A stretch of 64,000 nucleotides of DNA from Bifidobacterium canis (GCF_009727065.1 NZ_WNLP01000002.1:1-64000); one strand, 5' to 3'. Shown: positions 36,973-46,677, counted from the first letter of the stretch. Program-made: numbers and translations. Notes: generated from the sequence alone by a model not told the origin.

Positions 36973-37049
36973 GCCTCCTTAGCTCAGATGGCCAGAGCGG
37001 CCGCCTTGTAAGCGGCAGGTCGTCGGTTCGATCCCGACAGGAGGCTCCA
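36973..37049 (+). tRNA. tRNA-Thr (anticodon TGT)
   Basis: The acceptor arm GCCTCCT pairs with AGGAGGC. The D arm (TAGCTCAGATGGCCAGAGC) and T arm (GTCGGTTCGATCCCGAC) are canonical. The anticodon loop CTTGTAA in a GCCGC/GCGGC stem gives TGT, reading ACA and probably other threonine codons. CCA is encoded (37047-37049). Confidence 0.97.
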
Positions 37050-37111
37050 GTGGTTGTGTCGAGACGATGCATCATTTACAATGAGTGATACATCACCAAA
37101 CAGAATAATTT

Positions 37112-37236
37112 AAGACTTACCACGAGTAAGGTCCAGAAGTCTTCCCCCCAACCATGAGACTTCTGGAATGAGTGCAGACCCTCCCCTAGCGGTCGCACTC
37201 AGCGGGGGCGAGATAACCCCCTTCTCTCTCGCCCCC
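37112..37236 (+). ncRNA. structured leader between tRNA-Thr and the Rpf gene
   Basis: Three consecutive stems are CCAGAAGTC/GACTTCTGG (37133-37166), GAGTGC-a-GACC/GGTCGCACTC (37170-37200) and GGGGGCGAGA/TCTCGCCCCC (37204-37236). AAGACTT (37112-37118) can instead pair with AAGTCTT (37138-37144), competing with the first stem. This resembles a regulatory leader. In actinobacteria rpf genes can follow c-di-AMP (ydaO) riboswitches, but I could not match that consensus. Confidence 0.4.
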
Positions 37237-37245
37237 ATATTCGTC

Positions 37246-37283
37246 AAATGGCTTCGATGCCCAGCATCGAAGCCATTTTCTTT
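37246..37283 (+). terminator. strong terminator upstream of the Rpf gene
   Basis: AAATGGCTTCGATGC (37246-37260) pairs with its complement around CCA and is followed by TTTTCTTT. It ends the tRNA/leader transcript, or is the expression switch of the leader. A further CCCCGCG/CGCGGGG hairpin lies at 37284-37305. Confidence 0.9.
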
Positions 37284-37360
37284 CCCCGCGCCTATGCTCG
37301 CGGGGACTCTAGCAAGTACAATCGAACCAGCAGATAGTCAATATCAAGGGAAGCACAACC

Positions 37361-38877
37361 ATGGCAAAACGTTGGACACCGCAGCGCATGGCGCGACTGC
37401 GCGCGATCCGCATTGGCGTGAGCATCGTCTGCGTCGTCGCGCTCGTGGCGGCGTGCTTCTTCACGTTGGTGCGTAAAACCGTCACGTTGAACTACAACGG
37501 TGAGAAAACCACGACGTCGACGTACGCCACCTCAGTCCCCGGGTTCCTACGCGAGAGCGGCGTCACCGTGAAAACGCACGATGTTGTGCAATCCACCACT
37601 GCCGGAAAACTTACCGATCACGACACGGTGACCGTGAAAACCGCGTATCAAACCACCGTCACGATCGACGGGCAGCAAGTGCCGTTCTGGACGGTCGCGG
37701 AAAGCGCGGATCAGCTCATCAATTTCTTCGAGCAGAACGAAGTGCAGGCGAATCGCATCACCGTAGACATCAAGAACGTCTATAACCAGCTCACCGGCGG
37801 CTTTGTTATTAACACGGACGGCCCGGTGACGGTGATCGCGGACGGCAAGTCTTCCGTCGCGCCGAATGGCAAACTGCCTGCGGCATCGATATTGGATTCC
37901 AAAGGCATCACGCTCGGCAAGAACGACCGCGTGAGCGTGAGCAAGGAAGACGGCAAGACTGTTCTGCGCGTACAGCGCGTGACTACGAAAGACGAGACGG
38001 TTATTGAAGACGTGCCGTTCGAGACGCTGACGGTGGTCGACGAGTCGCTCGCGCCGGGCGAGACGAAGGTGCAGCAGGAGGGCAAGAACGGGCAGAACAA
38101 GCTCACGTACTCAGTCACCTATGTCGACGGCAAAGAAGAGAGCCGCAAGTTGACGGCGACGACGCCGATTTCGACTCCGGTCAATCAGATTATTGCGATT
38201 GGCCCGGCGAAGGAAGAGTCGAAGAACACTGATTCCGGCAATAGTTCCGGAGATTCCAACAAATCAGATAGTTCAGATAGCTCGAGTAATTCCGATAAGT
38301 CAAGTAATTCGGAAGATTCAAACAGTTCGAAGGATTCTGAGGACTCGAATAGTTCGAGTAATGCAAATAATTCGAACGATTCCGACGACTCGAAGGACGA
38401 CTCGCAGGCAACCGCGTCGCCTACGCAGAAGCCAACGCAAACGCCTACCCAGAAACCGACGCAAACGCCAACGCAAAAGCCGACTCAAACCCCTACGCAG
38501 GAGCCGACACAGCAGCCAACGCAGCAGCCGACGACGCCGAGCACGCCGTCGGATTGCAGGCTGTGCAAGCCGTCGCCGAGTGCCGCGCAAGCGTATGCGG
38601 CGGGCGCGGCCGCGCAGTATGGCTGGACCGGAGCGAACTGGACCGCGCTCGTGAAACTGTGGAACCGCGAATCGAGCTGGCTGTGGTATGCGGAGAATCC
38701 GTCGACGCACGCGTACGGCATTCCGCAGTCACTGCCCGGCAAAAAATGGCGGACTACGGCGCGAATTGGAAGGAAGACGCCGCCGTGCAGATCGACTGGG
38801 GACTCAACTACATCTCCGGTACGTATGGCTCGCCGCTGAAGGCGTGGGAGCATTCCGAGAAATACGGCTGGTACTAA
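37361..38877 (+). pseudogene. rpf: Rpf-like cell-wall hydrolase (DUF348-G5-lysozyme fold), frameshifted
   Basis: The intact product would be 505 residues: N-terminal signal/anchor helix (16-36), DUF348 repeats (VTLNYNGEKTTTSTYATSVPGFL... and VTIDGQQV...), a G5 domain (about 200-275), a long Ser/Asp/Asn tract, PTQ-rich repeats (about 345-390), and a C-terminal lysozyme-like domain with catalytic-type Glu in NRESSWLWYAENPS. Relatives cleave peptidoglycan and help growth resumption. In the six-A run at 38741-38746 the frame shifts: one more A gives GKKMADYGANWKEDAAVQIDWGLNYI through SEKYGWY to 38877; as it stands the protein ends at 38839 with an unrelated tail. Sequencing error, slippage or a real mutation are all possible. 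Confidence 0.88.
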
Positions 38878-39002
38878 ATTCTTCGCATATTCCTCATATA
38901 TTCGTATATTCTTTGTATACAAGTATGCGTGCGCTTGCTGGGTTATGCTGAGTTCTGCCGGGTTCATAGCGCACGTGTTGTGCATAGGGAGTTCAAACAC
39001 AG

Positions 39003-39881
39003 ATGACACAAGGGCATTTGCTGGGTGCCGCCGATATTCGGCGTATTGCCGCGCAGGAGGGCATCAGTCCGACGAAAAAGTTCGGGCAGAATTTTGTGAT
39101 TGACCCGGGAACTGTGCGCAAAATCGTTCGCGAAGCACAGATCGGCGCGAATGATCACGTGATGGAAGTCGGCCCCGGACTTGGCTCGCTCACGCTGGCG
39201 ATTCTGGAGACCGGCGCTACGCTGACGGCCGTGGAGATCGACCCTCCGCTTGCTGAGCGGCTCCCGCAAACGGTTGAGGAGTTCATGCCCGACGCCGCTG
39301 CACGCCTGCGCGTCGTCAATATGGACGCGTTGAAGGTGACGCCGAGCAATGTGCCGGATTTCAACGATGACGCTCGCTTCACGTTGGTGGCGAATCTGCC
39401 CTACAATGTGGCGACGCCTATTCTGCTCACACTGCTCGAACGGTTCAACAATCTCGATGCGTTCCTCGTGATGGTGCAGAAGGAGGTTGCGGAACGGTTG
39501 AGCGCTACCCCCGGCACGAAAGTGTATGGCACGCCGAGCGTGAAGCTCGCATGGTATGGCGAGGCACACAATGTCGGCAATATCGGGCGCAACGTGTTCT
39601 GGCCGGCACCGAACGTCGATTCCGCTCTGGTGCGCTTCGAGCGCTATGCGGCTGACGATCCGCGAAACCCGCAGAATCGCGGTGTGGAGCGCGAACGCGT
39701 GTTCGCCCTGATCGACGCCTCGTTCTCGCAGCGCCGCAAAACGCTGCATGCCGCACTCAAGAAAACCGTGCCGGCACAGGCATTCGAGAACGCCGGCATC
39801 GACCCCACTCGACGCGGGGAAACGTTGACGATAGACGAATTCGTGGCACTGGCGAAGGCGTGTAAGGAGCTTGAAGCATGA
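39003..39881 (+). CDS. rsmA: 16S rRNA dimethyladenosine transferase
   Basis: The 292-residue enzyme (KsgA) dimethylates two adjacent adenosines in helix 45 of 16S rRNA late in small-subunit assembly. Motifs are KFGQNFVID, the SAM-binding EVGPGLGSLT, the catalytic NLPYNVATP and a C-terminal helical domain with RRKTLHAALK. The start is ATG 39003; the upstream sequence offers only a weak purine tract. It overlaps ispE by four bases (ATGA), so they are translationally coupled, a common actinobacterial pairing. Confidence 0.96.
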   Translation: MTQGHLLGAADIRRIAAQEGISPTKKFGQNFVIDPGTVRKIVREAQIGANDHVMEVGPGLGSLTLAILETGATLTAVEIDPPLAERLPQTVEEFMPDAAARLRVVNMDALKVTPSNVPDFNDDARFTLVANLPYNVATPILLTLLERFNNLDAFLVMVQKEVAERLSATPGTKVYGTPSVKLAWYGEAHNVGNIGRNVFWPAPNVDSALVRFERYAADDPRNPQNRGVERERVFALIDASFSQRRKTLHAALKKTVPAQAFENAGIDPTRRGETLTIDEFVALAKACKELEA

Positions 39882-40768
39882 CGACCTGCGTCAGCGTTGA
39901 CTGCCCAGCGAAAACGAATCTGACACTGCATGTGGGCGAACGCCATGCCGAATGGGGTGGCCGTCACGCATTGGAGACGATCTACTGCGCCGTAGGCATT
40001 TACGACACGGTGACGGTTGAAGCCAAGCCATGCGGCACCGGCTTCTCCCTCGATCTTTCCGGCACACACTTGGGAGACTTGGCTGCATCGACCTCCGATA
40101 TGCGGCGCAACCACGCTGTGCTGGCCATGTTCGCGATAGCAGAAGCGTGCGGGCATGAACCCGACGTGTCGATTCGCATCGACAAGCGCATTCCGGTGGC
40201 TGCCGGCTTGGGCGGTGGCTCAGCCGATGCCGCCGCCACGCTTCTGGCGCTGAACACGCTGTGGGAGCTCGATTGGCCGGTGGAGCGACTGCGGGAGATC
40301 GCGGCGACGCTTGGCGCCGATATGCCGTTCTGCGTGAGCGGCGGAGTGGCATTGGGCACGGGATTCGGCGAGCGCATAACCGATCTGAGCCCCGAAGACG
40401 AGCGTGTGCTCCCGTTGCTCGGAGGTTCGCCACGCACCACGATGCTGGTCGGCGCCTACCTCTCGCAACTGAGCACGCCGGAAGTGTATTCGACCTTCGA
40501 TGTGCTTGGCGCAGGAGCTGGCAATCTCAACGAATTGCAGAACGCTGCGGTGTCGCTCCACCCGCGAAGCGGTGTGGCGATCGACGAAGCGCTCGCCGCC
40601 GGAGCTGACCGCGCGTTCGTCTCGGGCTCAGGCCCTACCGTGATCGCGATTGTGAACTCCGACGAGGCTCGTGAAGCGGTGGAACGCCGTTGGCTCGAGC
40701 GCGATGCCGTCGACCGCATCATCGCCGCCGAAGCGCCAGCCGTGCCCTGCGAGCGCATTCTCCGCTGA
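39878..40768 (+). CDS. ispE: 4-diphosphocytidyl-2-C-methyl-D-erythritol kinase
   Basis: This 296-residue GHMP-family kinase phosphorylates CDP-methylerythritol in the non-mevalonate route to isoprenoids, the source of the undecaprenyl carrier for wall synthesis. It has PAKTNLTLHVG, the ATP-binding PVAAGLGGGSADAAATL, and the C-terminal FVSGSGPTVIAI. ATG 39878 lies inside the end of rsmA. Length and motif order are normal. It shares an operon with rsmA and possibly with the downstream LytR_C gene. Confidence 0.95.
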   Translation: MTTCVSVDCPAKTNLTLHVGERHAEWGGRHALETIYCAVGIYDTVTVEAKPCGTGFSLDLSGTHLGDLAASTSDMRRNHAVLAMFAIAEACGHEPDVSIRIDKRIPVAAGLGGGSADAAATLLALNTLWELDWPVERLREIAATLGADMPFCVSGGVALGTGFGERITDLSPEDERVLPLLGGSPRTTMLVGAYLSQLSTPEVYSTFDVLGAGAGNLNELQNAAVSLHPRSGVAIDEALAAGADRAFVSGSGPTVIAIVNSDEAREAVERRWLERDAVDRIIAAEAPAVPCERILR

Positions 40769-40843
40769 AGCCGGATCGGAGCTGAACACGGGTCATGGCA
40801 TATGCGATACTGGAAGCATCGTCTACGTATGAGAAGGACTGAC

Positions 40844-41470
40844 ATGGCACAGAATGATGACGCCCGCGAAGCGCGCAAAGAATACGTGCACAGGCGCCAG
40901 ACGATCGTCTTTGCGATCGTTGGCGTGGTTCTCGTTGTTGCACTGTTCGTCTCGTCGCTATTCCTTTTCCATGTGGGTGGCCTAGGCGAAGTGAAAACGA
41001 CGGCTCAGGGCGCGAACTATGGCACTACAGCCCCTTGCGTCTCTCCTGCTGCCGATGGCAGCAAGCCGAAGTATCTCGACAACAAGTCGGTTACGACCCG
41101 TGTGCTCAACGGCACGAAGTTCTCGGGCTTCGCGAATGCGGTCGGCCAGGCTCTGACCAACCGTGAGTTCGTGGTGCAGGGCGTCGATAACTACAACAAT
41201 TCGAAGGTGGAGCGCACCACGATCGTGTTCGGCAAGAACGCGATTCCGCAGGCCTACACGCTTGCCGCAAACTTCCCCGATGCGAAGCTGCAGATGGACG
41301 ATCGTCAAGACAAGCTCGTCGATGTGATTCTCGGTGCGACCTTCCAGAACCTGACGGCTGAAGACAAGCTGCCGAAGACGGGTTCCGAGATTCCGAACAT
41401 TGAAGGCTGCAAGCCAGTCAGCGAAATGAAGGATCTCCCGAAGGCTCCAGAGCACACCGCCGTCGGCTAA
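40844..41470 (+). CDS. LytR C-terminal-domain membrane protein
   Basis: The 208-residue protein has a charged N terminus, one transmembrane helix (about 23-45) and an outside LytR_C domain (about 85-180; VTTRVLNGTKFSGFANAVG, TIVFGKNA...). The domain occurs alone or after LytR-CpsA-Psr enzymes that attach polymers to peptidoglycan; on its own its role is unknown, perhaps wall binding. ATG 40844 has GAAGGA upstream. It ends 27 bases before a small membrane peptide gene. Confidence 0.87.
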   Translation: MAQNDDAREARKEYVHRRQTIVFAIVGVVLVVALFVSSLFLFHVGGLGEVKTTAQGANYGTTAPCVSPAADGSKPKYLDNKSVTTRVLNGTKFSGFANAVGQALTNREFVVQGVDNYNNSKVERTTIVFGKNAIPQAYTLAANFPDAKLQMDDRQDKLVDVILGATFQNLTAEDKLPKTGSEIPNIEGCKPVSEMKDLPKAPEHTAVG

Positions 41471-41497
41471 CCTTCTTCCCCTCCCCTGAGGTGCCCT

Positions 41498-41662
41498 ATG
41501 AGAAAAGCGCTGAATGCCCTATGGATATTCCTGGCGACGCTTTTCTGCTGCATGATCGTGATCGGGAAGATCACTCATACCTATCGGTATATGTGGATAG
41601 CAGTCCTAGTCGCCATCGCATTCACCATCCCCTCCCTCTTCACTGACAACGACCCCCAGTAG
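41498..41662 (+). CDS. 54-residue two-helix membrane peptide
   Basis: A short frame starts at ATG 41498 with GAGG six bases upstream. The product begins MRKALNALWIFLATLF and has two hydrophobic segments (about 6-24 and 32-47) separated by a KITHTYRY turn, with a polar end. Spacing to the LytR_C gene (27 bases) suggests co-transcription. No family is recognised; the binding site and membrane pattern support it as real. Confidence 0.6.
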   Translation: MRKALNALWIFLATLFCCMIVIGKITHTYRYMWIAVLVAIAFTIPSLFTDNDPQ

Positions 41663-41697
41663 TCAGTCCATCAGACCGTTTCTATCGTTCAACGTCT

Positions 41698-41797
41698 GTG
41701 AGTTGGGTGGTCTGGCGTGAACTCGCTTCGTCAGGGGTGACGCGAGCTGCACGCGCGCACATTCCTCAGCAAGCTCACGCCAGACCACCCGACCCAC
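41698..41797 (-). repeat. conserved-core hairpin element, copy 3
   Basis: Arms of about 28 bases (GTGAGTTGGGTGGTCTGGCG and its complement) flank the core on the minus strand. It lies 35 bases past the small-peptide stop. The 596-base gap 41663-42258 holds three elements of this family and nothing else I can support. Confidence 0.88.
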
Positions 41798-41870
41798 GGT
41801 AAGTCATAACGCATATCGGGCTATTCGCCACAACGCCGTAGCAATAATCCATTCCATCGTTGAAACGTAT

Positions 41871-41972
41871 GGGCTGTTGGGGAGTGCGGCGGAACCAATC
41901 TTCGTCAGGGGTGTCGCGAGCTTCGCGCGCGCACATTCCTCAGCTTGCTTCCGCCGCACTCCCCAACAGCCC
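41871..41972 (-). repeat. conserved-core hairpin element, copy 4
   Basis: The arms GGGCTGTTGGGGAGTGCGGC and complement are 25 bases and near perfect. The core is on the minus strand, identical to copy 1 over most of its length. Confidence 0.88.
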
Positions 41973-42074
41973 GCCTAAGCCGATCGAGGTATTTCCGCTT
42001 GAAGCCAGTACCAAAGCGGCTCATTCACGTCCAAGTCAGCGATTTTCCGCATAAAACCATAAGCGCACAATGAC

Positions 42075-42178
42075 GTGTGGGGCAGGAGGGGCGGCATAGT
42101 TTCGCTGAGGAATGTGCGCGCGCGAAGCTCGCGACACCCCTGACGAAGCGAGACTATGCCGCGCCTCCCGCCCCACAC
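42075..42178 (+). repeat. conserved-core hairpin element, copy 5
   Basis: The arms GTGTGGGGCAGGAGGGGCGG and complement flank the core on the plus strand, the opposite orientation to copies 3 and 4. It is the copy nearest the 3' end of pcnA/cca (minus strand). Confidence 0.88.
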
Positions 42179-42258
42179 CAACGCAATCACGAACTAACAG
42201 AGGTAATCACGCAATTGGGCATAGAAGCTAGGCGCAGCAGGGCTAAAGGCGGTCGAGA

Positions 42259-43680
42259 TCAGGCTTCAGGCTGCGATTCGTACCAGCGGTGCAACTCGGC
42301 TACAGCCACATCATGGTCGACCGGCCCATTATCGAGGCGGTAATCGAGCATATGGCGGTAGGCCTTGCCGACCATTGGGCCCGGCTTCAATCCAAGCTCC
42401 TGCATGATCTCATCGCCATTGAGGTCAGGGCGAATCGCATCGATGTCTTCCTGCTGTTTGAGCTGGCGCACACGCTCTTCCATCTCGTCCATCGCATGTT
42501 CGAACACGAGGGCCTTGCGACGGTTCTGCGTGGTGGCATCGGCCCGTGTCAGGCGGTTCAGGCGTTCATACAGCGGCCCTGCTTCCTTGACGTAGCGGCG
42601 AACGGCGGCATCGGTCCAACGCTCATCCACATAGCCATGGAAGCGCAGATGCATGTCGACCAGATCGCTCACATCGTCAACCACATGGTGGTCGAAGCGC
42701 AATGCCTTCAAACGCTTGCGGGTCAGTTTGGCGCCCACGGCGTCGTGGCGGTGGAAACTCACTTTGCCGCCAGGTTCGAAGCGACGGGTCTTCGGCTTGC
42801 CGATGTCGTGCATCAAAGCCGCAAGGCGCAGCACCAGGTCGGGTGCAGGCACAGGACCATCGGGCCCCGTTTCGAGTGCCACAGCGCGGTCGACCACGAT
42901 CATCGTGTGGTCGAACACGTCTTTGTGGCGGTGATGCTCGTCGATCTCCAAACGCAGTGCCGGAATCTCCGGCAGCACGATGTCGGCCAAGCCGGAATCC
43001 ACCAGCGCTTCGATGCCGTCACGTGGACGGTCGGAGAGCAGCATCTTCGTCAATTCGTCGCGCACACGTTCCGCGGAAACGATGTCGATGCGATCCACCA
43101 TCTTCGTGATCGCCTCCGCCGTTTCCGGTTCGATGCTGAAGCCGAGTTGCGCGACGAAGCGCACCGCACGCATCATGCGCAGCGGGTCATCATCGAACGA
43201 CTGGTATGGATCCACCGGTGTGCGCAGAATCTTGCGGTTGAGGTCGTTCGCCCCTCCGAACGGGTCGACGAATCGCAGGTCGGGCACCGTCAGCGCCATC
43301 GCATTCACCGTGAAATCGCGGCGTGACAGGTCGCCTTCGAGCGAATCGCCGTAGCTCACTTCCGGTTTGCGTGAATCCGGGTCGTATTCGTCGCTGCGGT
43401 ATGCGGTCACCTCAACCTTGACTTCAGTGCCGTCAGGGCGACGACGCATCGCGCCGAGCGTGCCGAATTTACGCCCCATGTCCCAGAACCCATCGTGCCC
43501 GAAGCGCCTGAGAATCGGCTCGAATTGCTCAGGGCGTGCCGATGTGCAGAAATCGAGGTCGTGCGACGGCCTGTGCAGCAGCAAATCGCGCACGGGCCCT
43601 CCAACCAATGCCAGCTCGTAACCCTCGTCTGCAAACATCTGCCCAAGTTCAATCGCTTCGGGCCAAACTTCGAAATTCAC
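42259..43680 (-). CDS. pcnA: CCA tRNA nucleotidyltransferase with HD domain
   Basis: The 473-residue enzyme belongs to the class-II nucleotidyltransferases that add or repair the 3' CCA of tRNAs; actinobacterial members at this place are annotated cca or pcnA. The head has LVGGPVRDLLL and DLDFCTSA (metal aspartates), then RRDFTVNAMAL and DPFGGANDL. An HD phosphohydrolase domain follows (about 265-400) with LAALMHDIGKP and FHRHDAVGA. The start is GTG 43680 with AAAGGGG upstream; GTG 43698 is an alternative. The neighbour order pcnA, nudix, membrane protein, murJ is typical of actinobacterial origins. CCA addition versus poly(A) is inferred. Confidence 0.93.
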   Translation of the reverse strand: MNFEVWPEAIELGQMFADEGYELALVGGPVRDLLLHRPSHDLDFCTSARPEQFEPILRRFGHDGFWDMGRKFGTLGAMRRRPDGTEVKVEVTAYRSDEYDPDSRKPEVSYGDSLEGDLSRRDFTVNAMALTVPDLRFVDPFGGANDLNRKILRTPVDPYQSFDDDPLRMMRAVRFVAQLGFSIEPETAEAITKMVDRIDIVSAERVRDELTKMLLSDRPRDGIEALVDSGLADIVLPEIPALRLEIDEHHRHKDVFDHTMIVVDRAVALETGPDGPVPAPDLVLRLAALMHDIGKPKTRRFEPGGKVSFHRHDAVGAKLTRKRLKALRFDHHVVDDVSDLVDMHLRFHGYVDERWTDAAVRRYVKEAGPLYERLNRLTRADATTQNRRKALVFEHAMDEMEERVRQLKQQEDIDAIRPDLNGDEIMQELGLKPGPMVGKAYRHMLDYRLDNGPVDHDVAVAELHRWYESQPEA

Positions 43681-43782
43681 GCCACCCCTTTCAAGCACGC
43701 TTCAGGCACACTCCAAGCACGCTTGAGGCATGCATCATTCCGCCATCAAGCATACCGACACCCATATGCAGTTTTATTGAGT

Positions 43783-44523
43783 ATGGTTGAAACCATGATT
43801 ACTCCCGCAGACGTTGCTCGCATGCATGCCAACGCTGCGGATCACCATGCCCACGACGACCACGACCCGTTGGAGCCTGACGAGCTGCTCTATACATCAC
43901 AGACCGTGGTGTCTAGCTCCGACTCCGGCAGCGTCAACCCCGCCGATATCGCCCATCTCATCGGTGCCAAGCGCCTCAAGCAAATGAAGCGTCTGCCTCT
44001 CGACCCCAGCAAGCCGACGCCGGCGATGATGCCTCAGCGCCGCAGCAGTGACCGTCGCAGTTCCTTCGCCTCGCTCGACGCGCAGGAACTCCCTGTGGTG
44101 CGCGAGTATTCGGCTGGCGGACTGGTGTTCGACGAGCATGGTCGTGTGGCCATCATCGCCCGCCATTCACGCAGCGGCCACTTGGAATGGTGCCTGCCGA
44201 AAGGCCACATCGAAAAAGGCGAAACTCCCCAGCAGACCGCCGTGCGCGAGATTCACGAGGAAACCGGCATCATCGGCGAGGTTGTAGATTCGATAGCCAC
44301 GATAGACTATTGGTTTACTGGAACGAGTCAACGTGTCCACAAGCTAGTGCATCATTTCGCATTACGTCAGGTTGGAGGCGAGCTGACCGTCGAGGGAGAT
44401 CCCGACCACGAGGCGGAAGATGCCATTTGGGTCGATTTCGCCGATCTCGACGATGTGCTCAGCTACCCGAACGAGCGGAAGATCGCTTGGCTGTATGCAC
44501 GGAAACTGAATAGGCAGGCTTAA
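43783..44523 (+). CDS. Nudix hydrolase
   Basis: The 246-residue protein carries an intact Nudix box, GHIEKGETPQQTAVREIHEE followed by TGI, in a domain from about residue 105. This box binds Mg2+ and cleaves nucleoside-diphosphate-X bonds; the substrate is unknown. The first 100 residues are acidic and Ser-rich and probably disordered. It is divergent from pcnA and followed directly (one base) by the DUF6049 gene, the usual actinobacterial mutT-like/murJ cluster. ATG 43783 was chosen; ATG 43795 is possible, and both lack strong sites. Confidence 0.88.
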   Translation: MVETMITPADVARMHANAADHHAHDDHDPLEPDELLYTSQTVVSSSDSGSVNPADIAHLIGAKRLKQMKRLPLDPSKPTPAMMPQRRSSDRRSSFASLDAQELPVVREYSAGGLVFDEHGRVAIIARHSRSGHLEWCLPKGHIEKGETPQQTAVREIHEETGIIGEVVDSIATIDYWFTGTSQRVHKLVHHFALRQVGGELTVEGDPDHEAEDAIWVDFADLDDVLSYPNERKIAWLYARKLNRQA

Positions 44524-44524
44524 C

Positions 44525-46677
44525 GTGAATCAACATCGCACCGATCAGCGCCTTTGGGCACGCTTCCGGTGCAGATGGATCTTCTTGCTTCCGCTGCTGT
44601 TCGCGATGCTGTGCTTGGGATCCATATGCGCACCCGTCGCGCACGCCGAAGAGAACGCCGGCGACAGCACAAGCGAGCAAAGCTCCGGCGTGAGCATCGC
44701 AATCGATTCAATGACGCCGGTCATCACCAACGATTCCGGCCTTGCGATGACGCTCACCGTCACGAATAACACCGATTCAGCGGTCGATCAGGGGTCGATC
44801 GACGCTCTCACCAATTTCTCATATACGTTCGTCTCGCGCAGCGACGTGCAGGATTGGGCGGATGGCAGCGCGCGCATTCCTCTACCCGATCTGCTGGTCA
44901 CGCTGCATGTGCCGCGCATCGAGCGCGCGCCTCCGTCACCGTGAGCTCCACTCTGCCGGCCAGCGAAGAGATTCTCAAGCAACTCAACAGCTGGGGTCCT
45001 CGCCCGCTCGCGCTCAGCTACGCCGCCGATGATGGCTCGCAATCCGCGCAACTCAACAGTTTTATTACGCGTTCGCAAGACGGTCTGCAAGGCGAGCGCA
45101 CGCCGCAGCTGCATATGACGATGATGATGCCGCTTACCGCGAGCGCCTGGTCGATCAACAACGACACGTTGAAGGCGATGCGCGCGCAGAATTCCGCGGA
45201 AACAAAGGCGTCGTCGATCGCGAAGCTCAGTGACACCACGGTGAGCGCGCTGCGCGACAAAGACAAGCTCGCCAAACAGTTCTCTCAATTGCAGACCGTG
45301 GCGGATCCGCAGATTCTTTCGGCATTGCAAACGCCGCACGTGAGCGCGTTGATGCAACCCGCGGATTTCGATATCAACATGTATAGCTACGTCAATAACG
45401 ACGGTACATACACCAAGGCGGGCGTGCAGAAAACCAGTTGGGCCGCCAGCACCGCGACGCAGACGTTGCGCGATGTGCTCAAAGACGAGAAGGCGAGCCG
45501 CCCGACGTATGCGCTGCAAGGCTCGGGCCCGTGGAATGTGCAGGCTTTGAACACTGCCCGCGCGCAGGGATACGACACGGTTATCGCGACGCATGATTTC
45601 GACAATCAAGATGACGACACCGCGCACACCTGCATCTACTCTGTGCCTACTGACAGCGGAGATGTGACCGTGATGTCGGCGCACACGCTGCTGTCGAAGC
45701 TCGTGCAGGGCACGAGCACGTCGAGCAATGCGCAGGCAGAGACGAACACGGCGGGCAGATTGCAGCGTTTCATCGCGCAGACCGCGTTCTACCAGATGGA
45801 ACAGCCGTATGAAGACCGCGCGCTGCTCGTCAACTTCGGCACGAGCACCTCAGCCAGCGATATCTACACATATATGGAGGCGCTGGGGCAGGCGAGCTGG
45901 CTCGATCTCACTGATTTGCAGACGTTACGCAGTCATCAGGCATACGTAAGCGGTGACGAGGCGACGCAGGTGGCGAATGAGGCGGGCAATAATTTCGATG
46001 TGTCGCAATACAACACGATCGCGTTGAGCTCGACGCTCTCTACACTCACCAGTTCGCGGCAGAGTATCGAACGGTTCAATTCAGCCGTGCTGCTCGCCGG
46101 AACGACGAGTTCGCAGAGCACGGATTCGAAGGATTCGCTTGGCGCGACACAGTGGAGCGAACGGTGGCTGCAAGCGCACGACGATCTCGCACTGCTCGCG
46201 TTGAACGCGAACTCCCCGCCCGGCACAGACATCGCGGCAGATACCACGAGTATGGCGGATTATCTGCGCGCAGGAGTTTCGCTGACCACGCCGGCGAACG
46301 TGAACGTGGTGTCGGAAAGCGCGTCGCTGCCGGTCACCGTCACGAATAACCTGCCGTATGCCATCAAACTGCGCATCTCCTCGCGCACCGACTCTATGGA
46401 GATCGTCACCTCACGCTTCGTCGACGTTGACGTGCCAGCCAATTCCGAGACGCAGGCCACGCTGAAGATCCGCGTATCGACGTCGGGTACGACCACCGCG
46501 AACCAGATGCTCGTGAACAACGAAGGCGTGCCATTGAGCGGCACGCACACCACCACCATCACGTCACAACTGCAAATAAGCGATAAAAGCGGTCTGATAT
46601 TCATCGCAATCGCTGTGCTCCTCGGCATCGTTGGCCTCTGGAGGCAATTCAACCGTAAGAAGGATCCCGACGAATGA
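44525..46677 (+). pseudogene. secreted DUF6049-like envelope protein, frameshifted
   Basis: The intact product would be 717 residues: signal peptide (FLLPLLFAMLCLGSICAPVAHA), a large outside region, and a C-terminal transmembrane helix (LIFIAIAVLLGIVGLW) with a basic tail. This gene lies between the Nudix and murJ genes in many actinobacteria and is presumed to act with the MurJ system; its exact role is unknown. The frame breaks near 44921-44932 (GAGCGCGCGCC): as read it stops at 44944, but one added base joins RIER to ASVTVSSTLPASEE and runs to 46677. GTG 44525 starts one base after the previous stop; the end overlaps murJ by four bases. Confidence 0.82.

Noticed and set aside
37112-37280. 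Confident call of a ydaO c-di-AMP riboswitch
   Set aside because: Context fits, but I could not align the sequence to the class consensus, so it is left as an unnamed structured leader.
42289-43326. 345-residue plus-strand frame opposite pcnA
   Set aside because: Antisense shadow of the CCA-adding enzyme gene.
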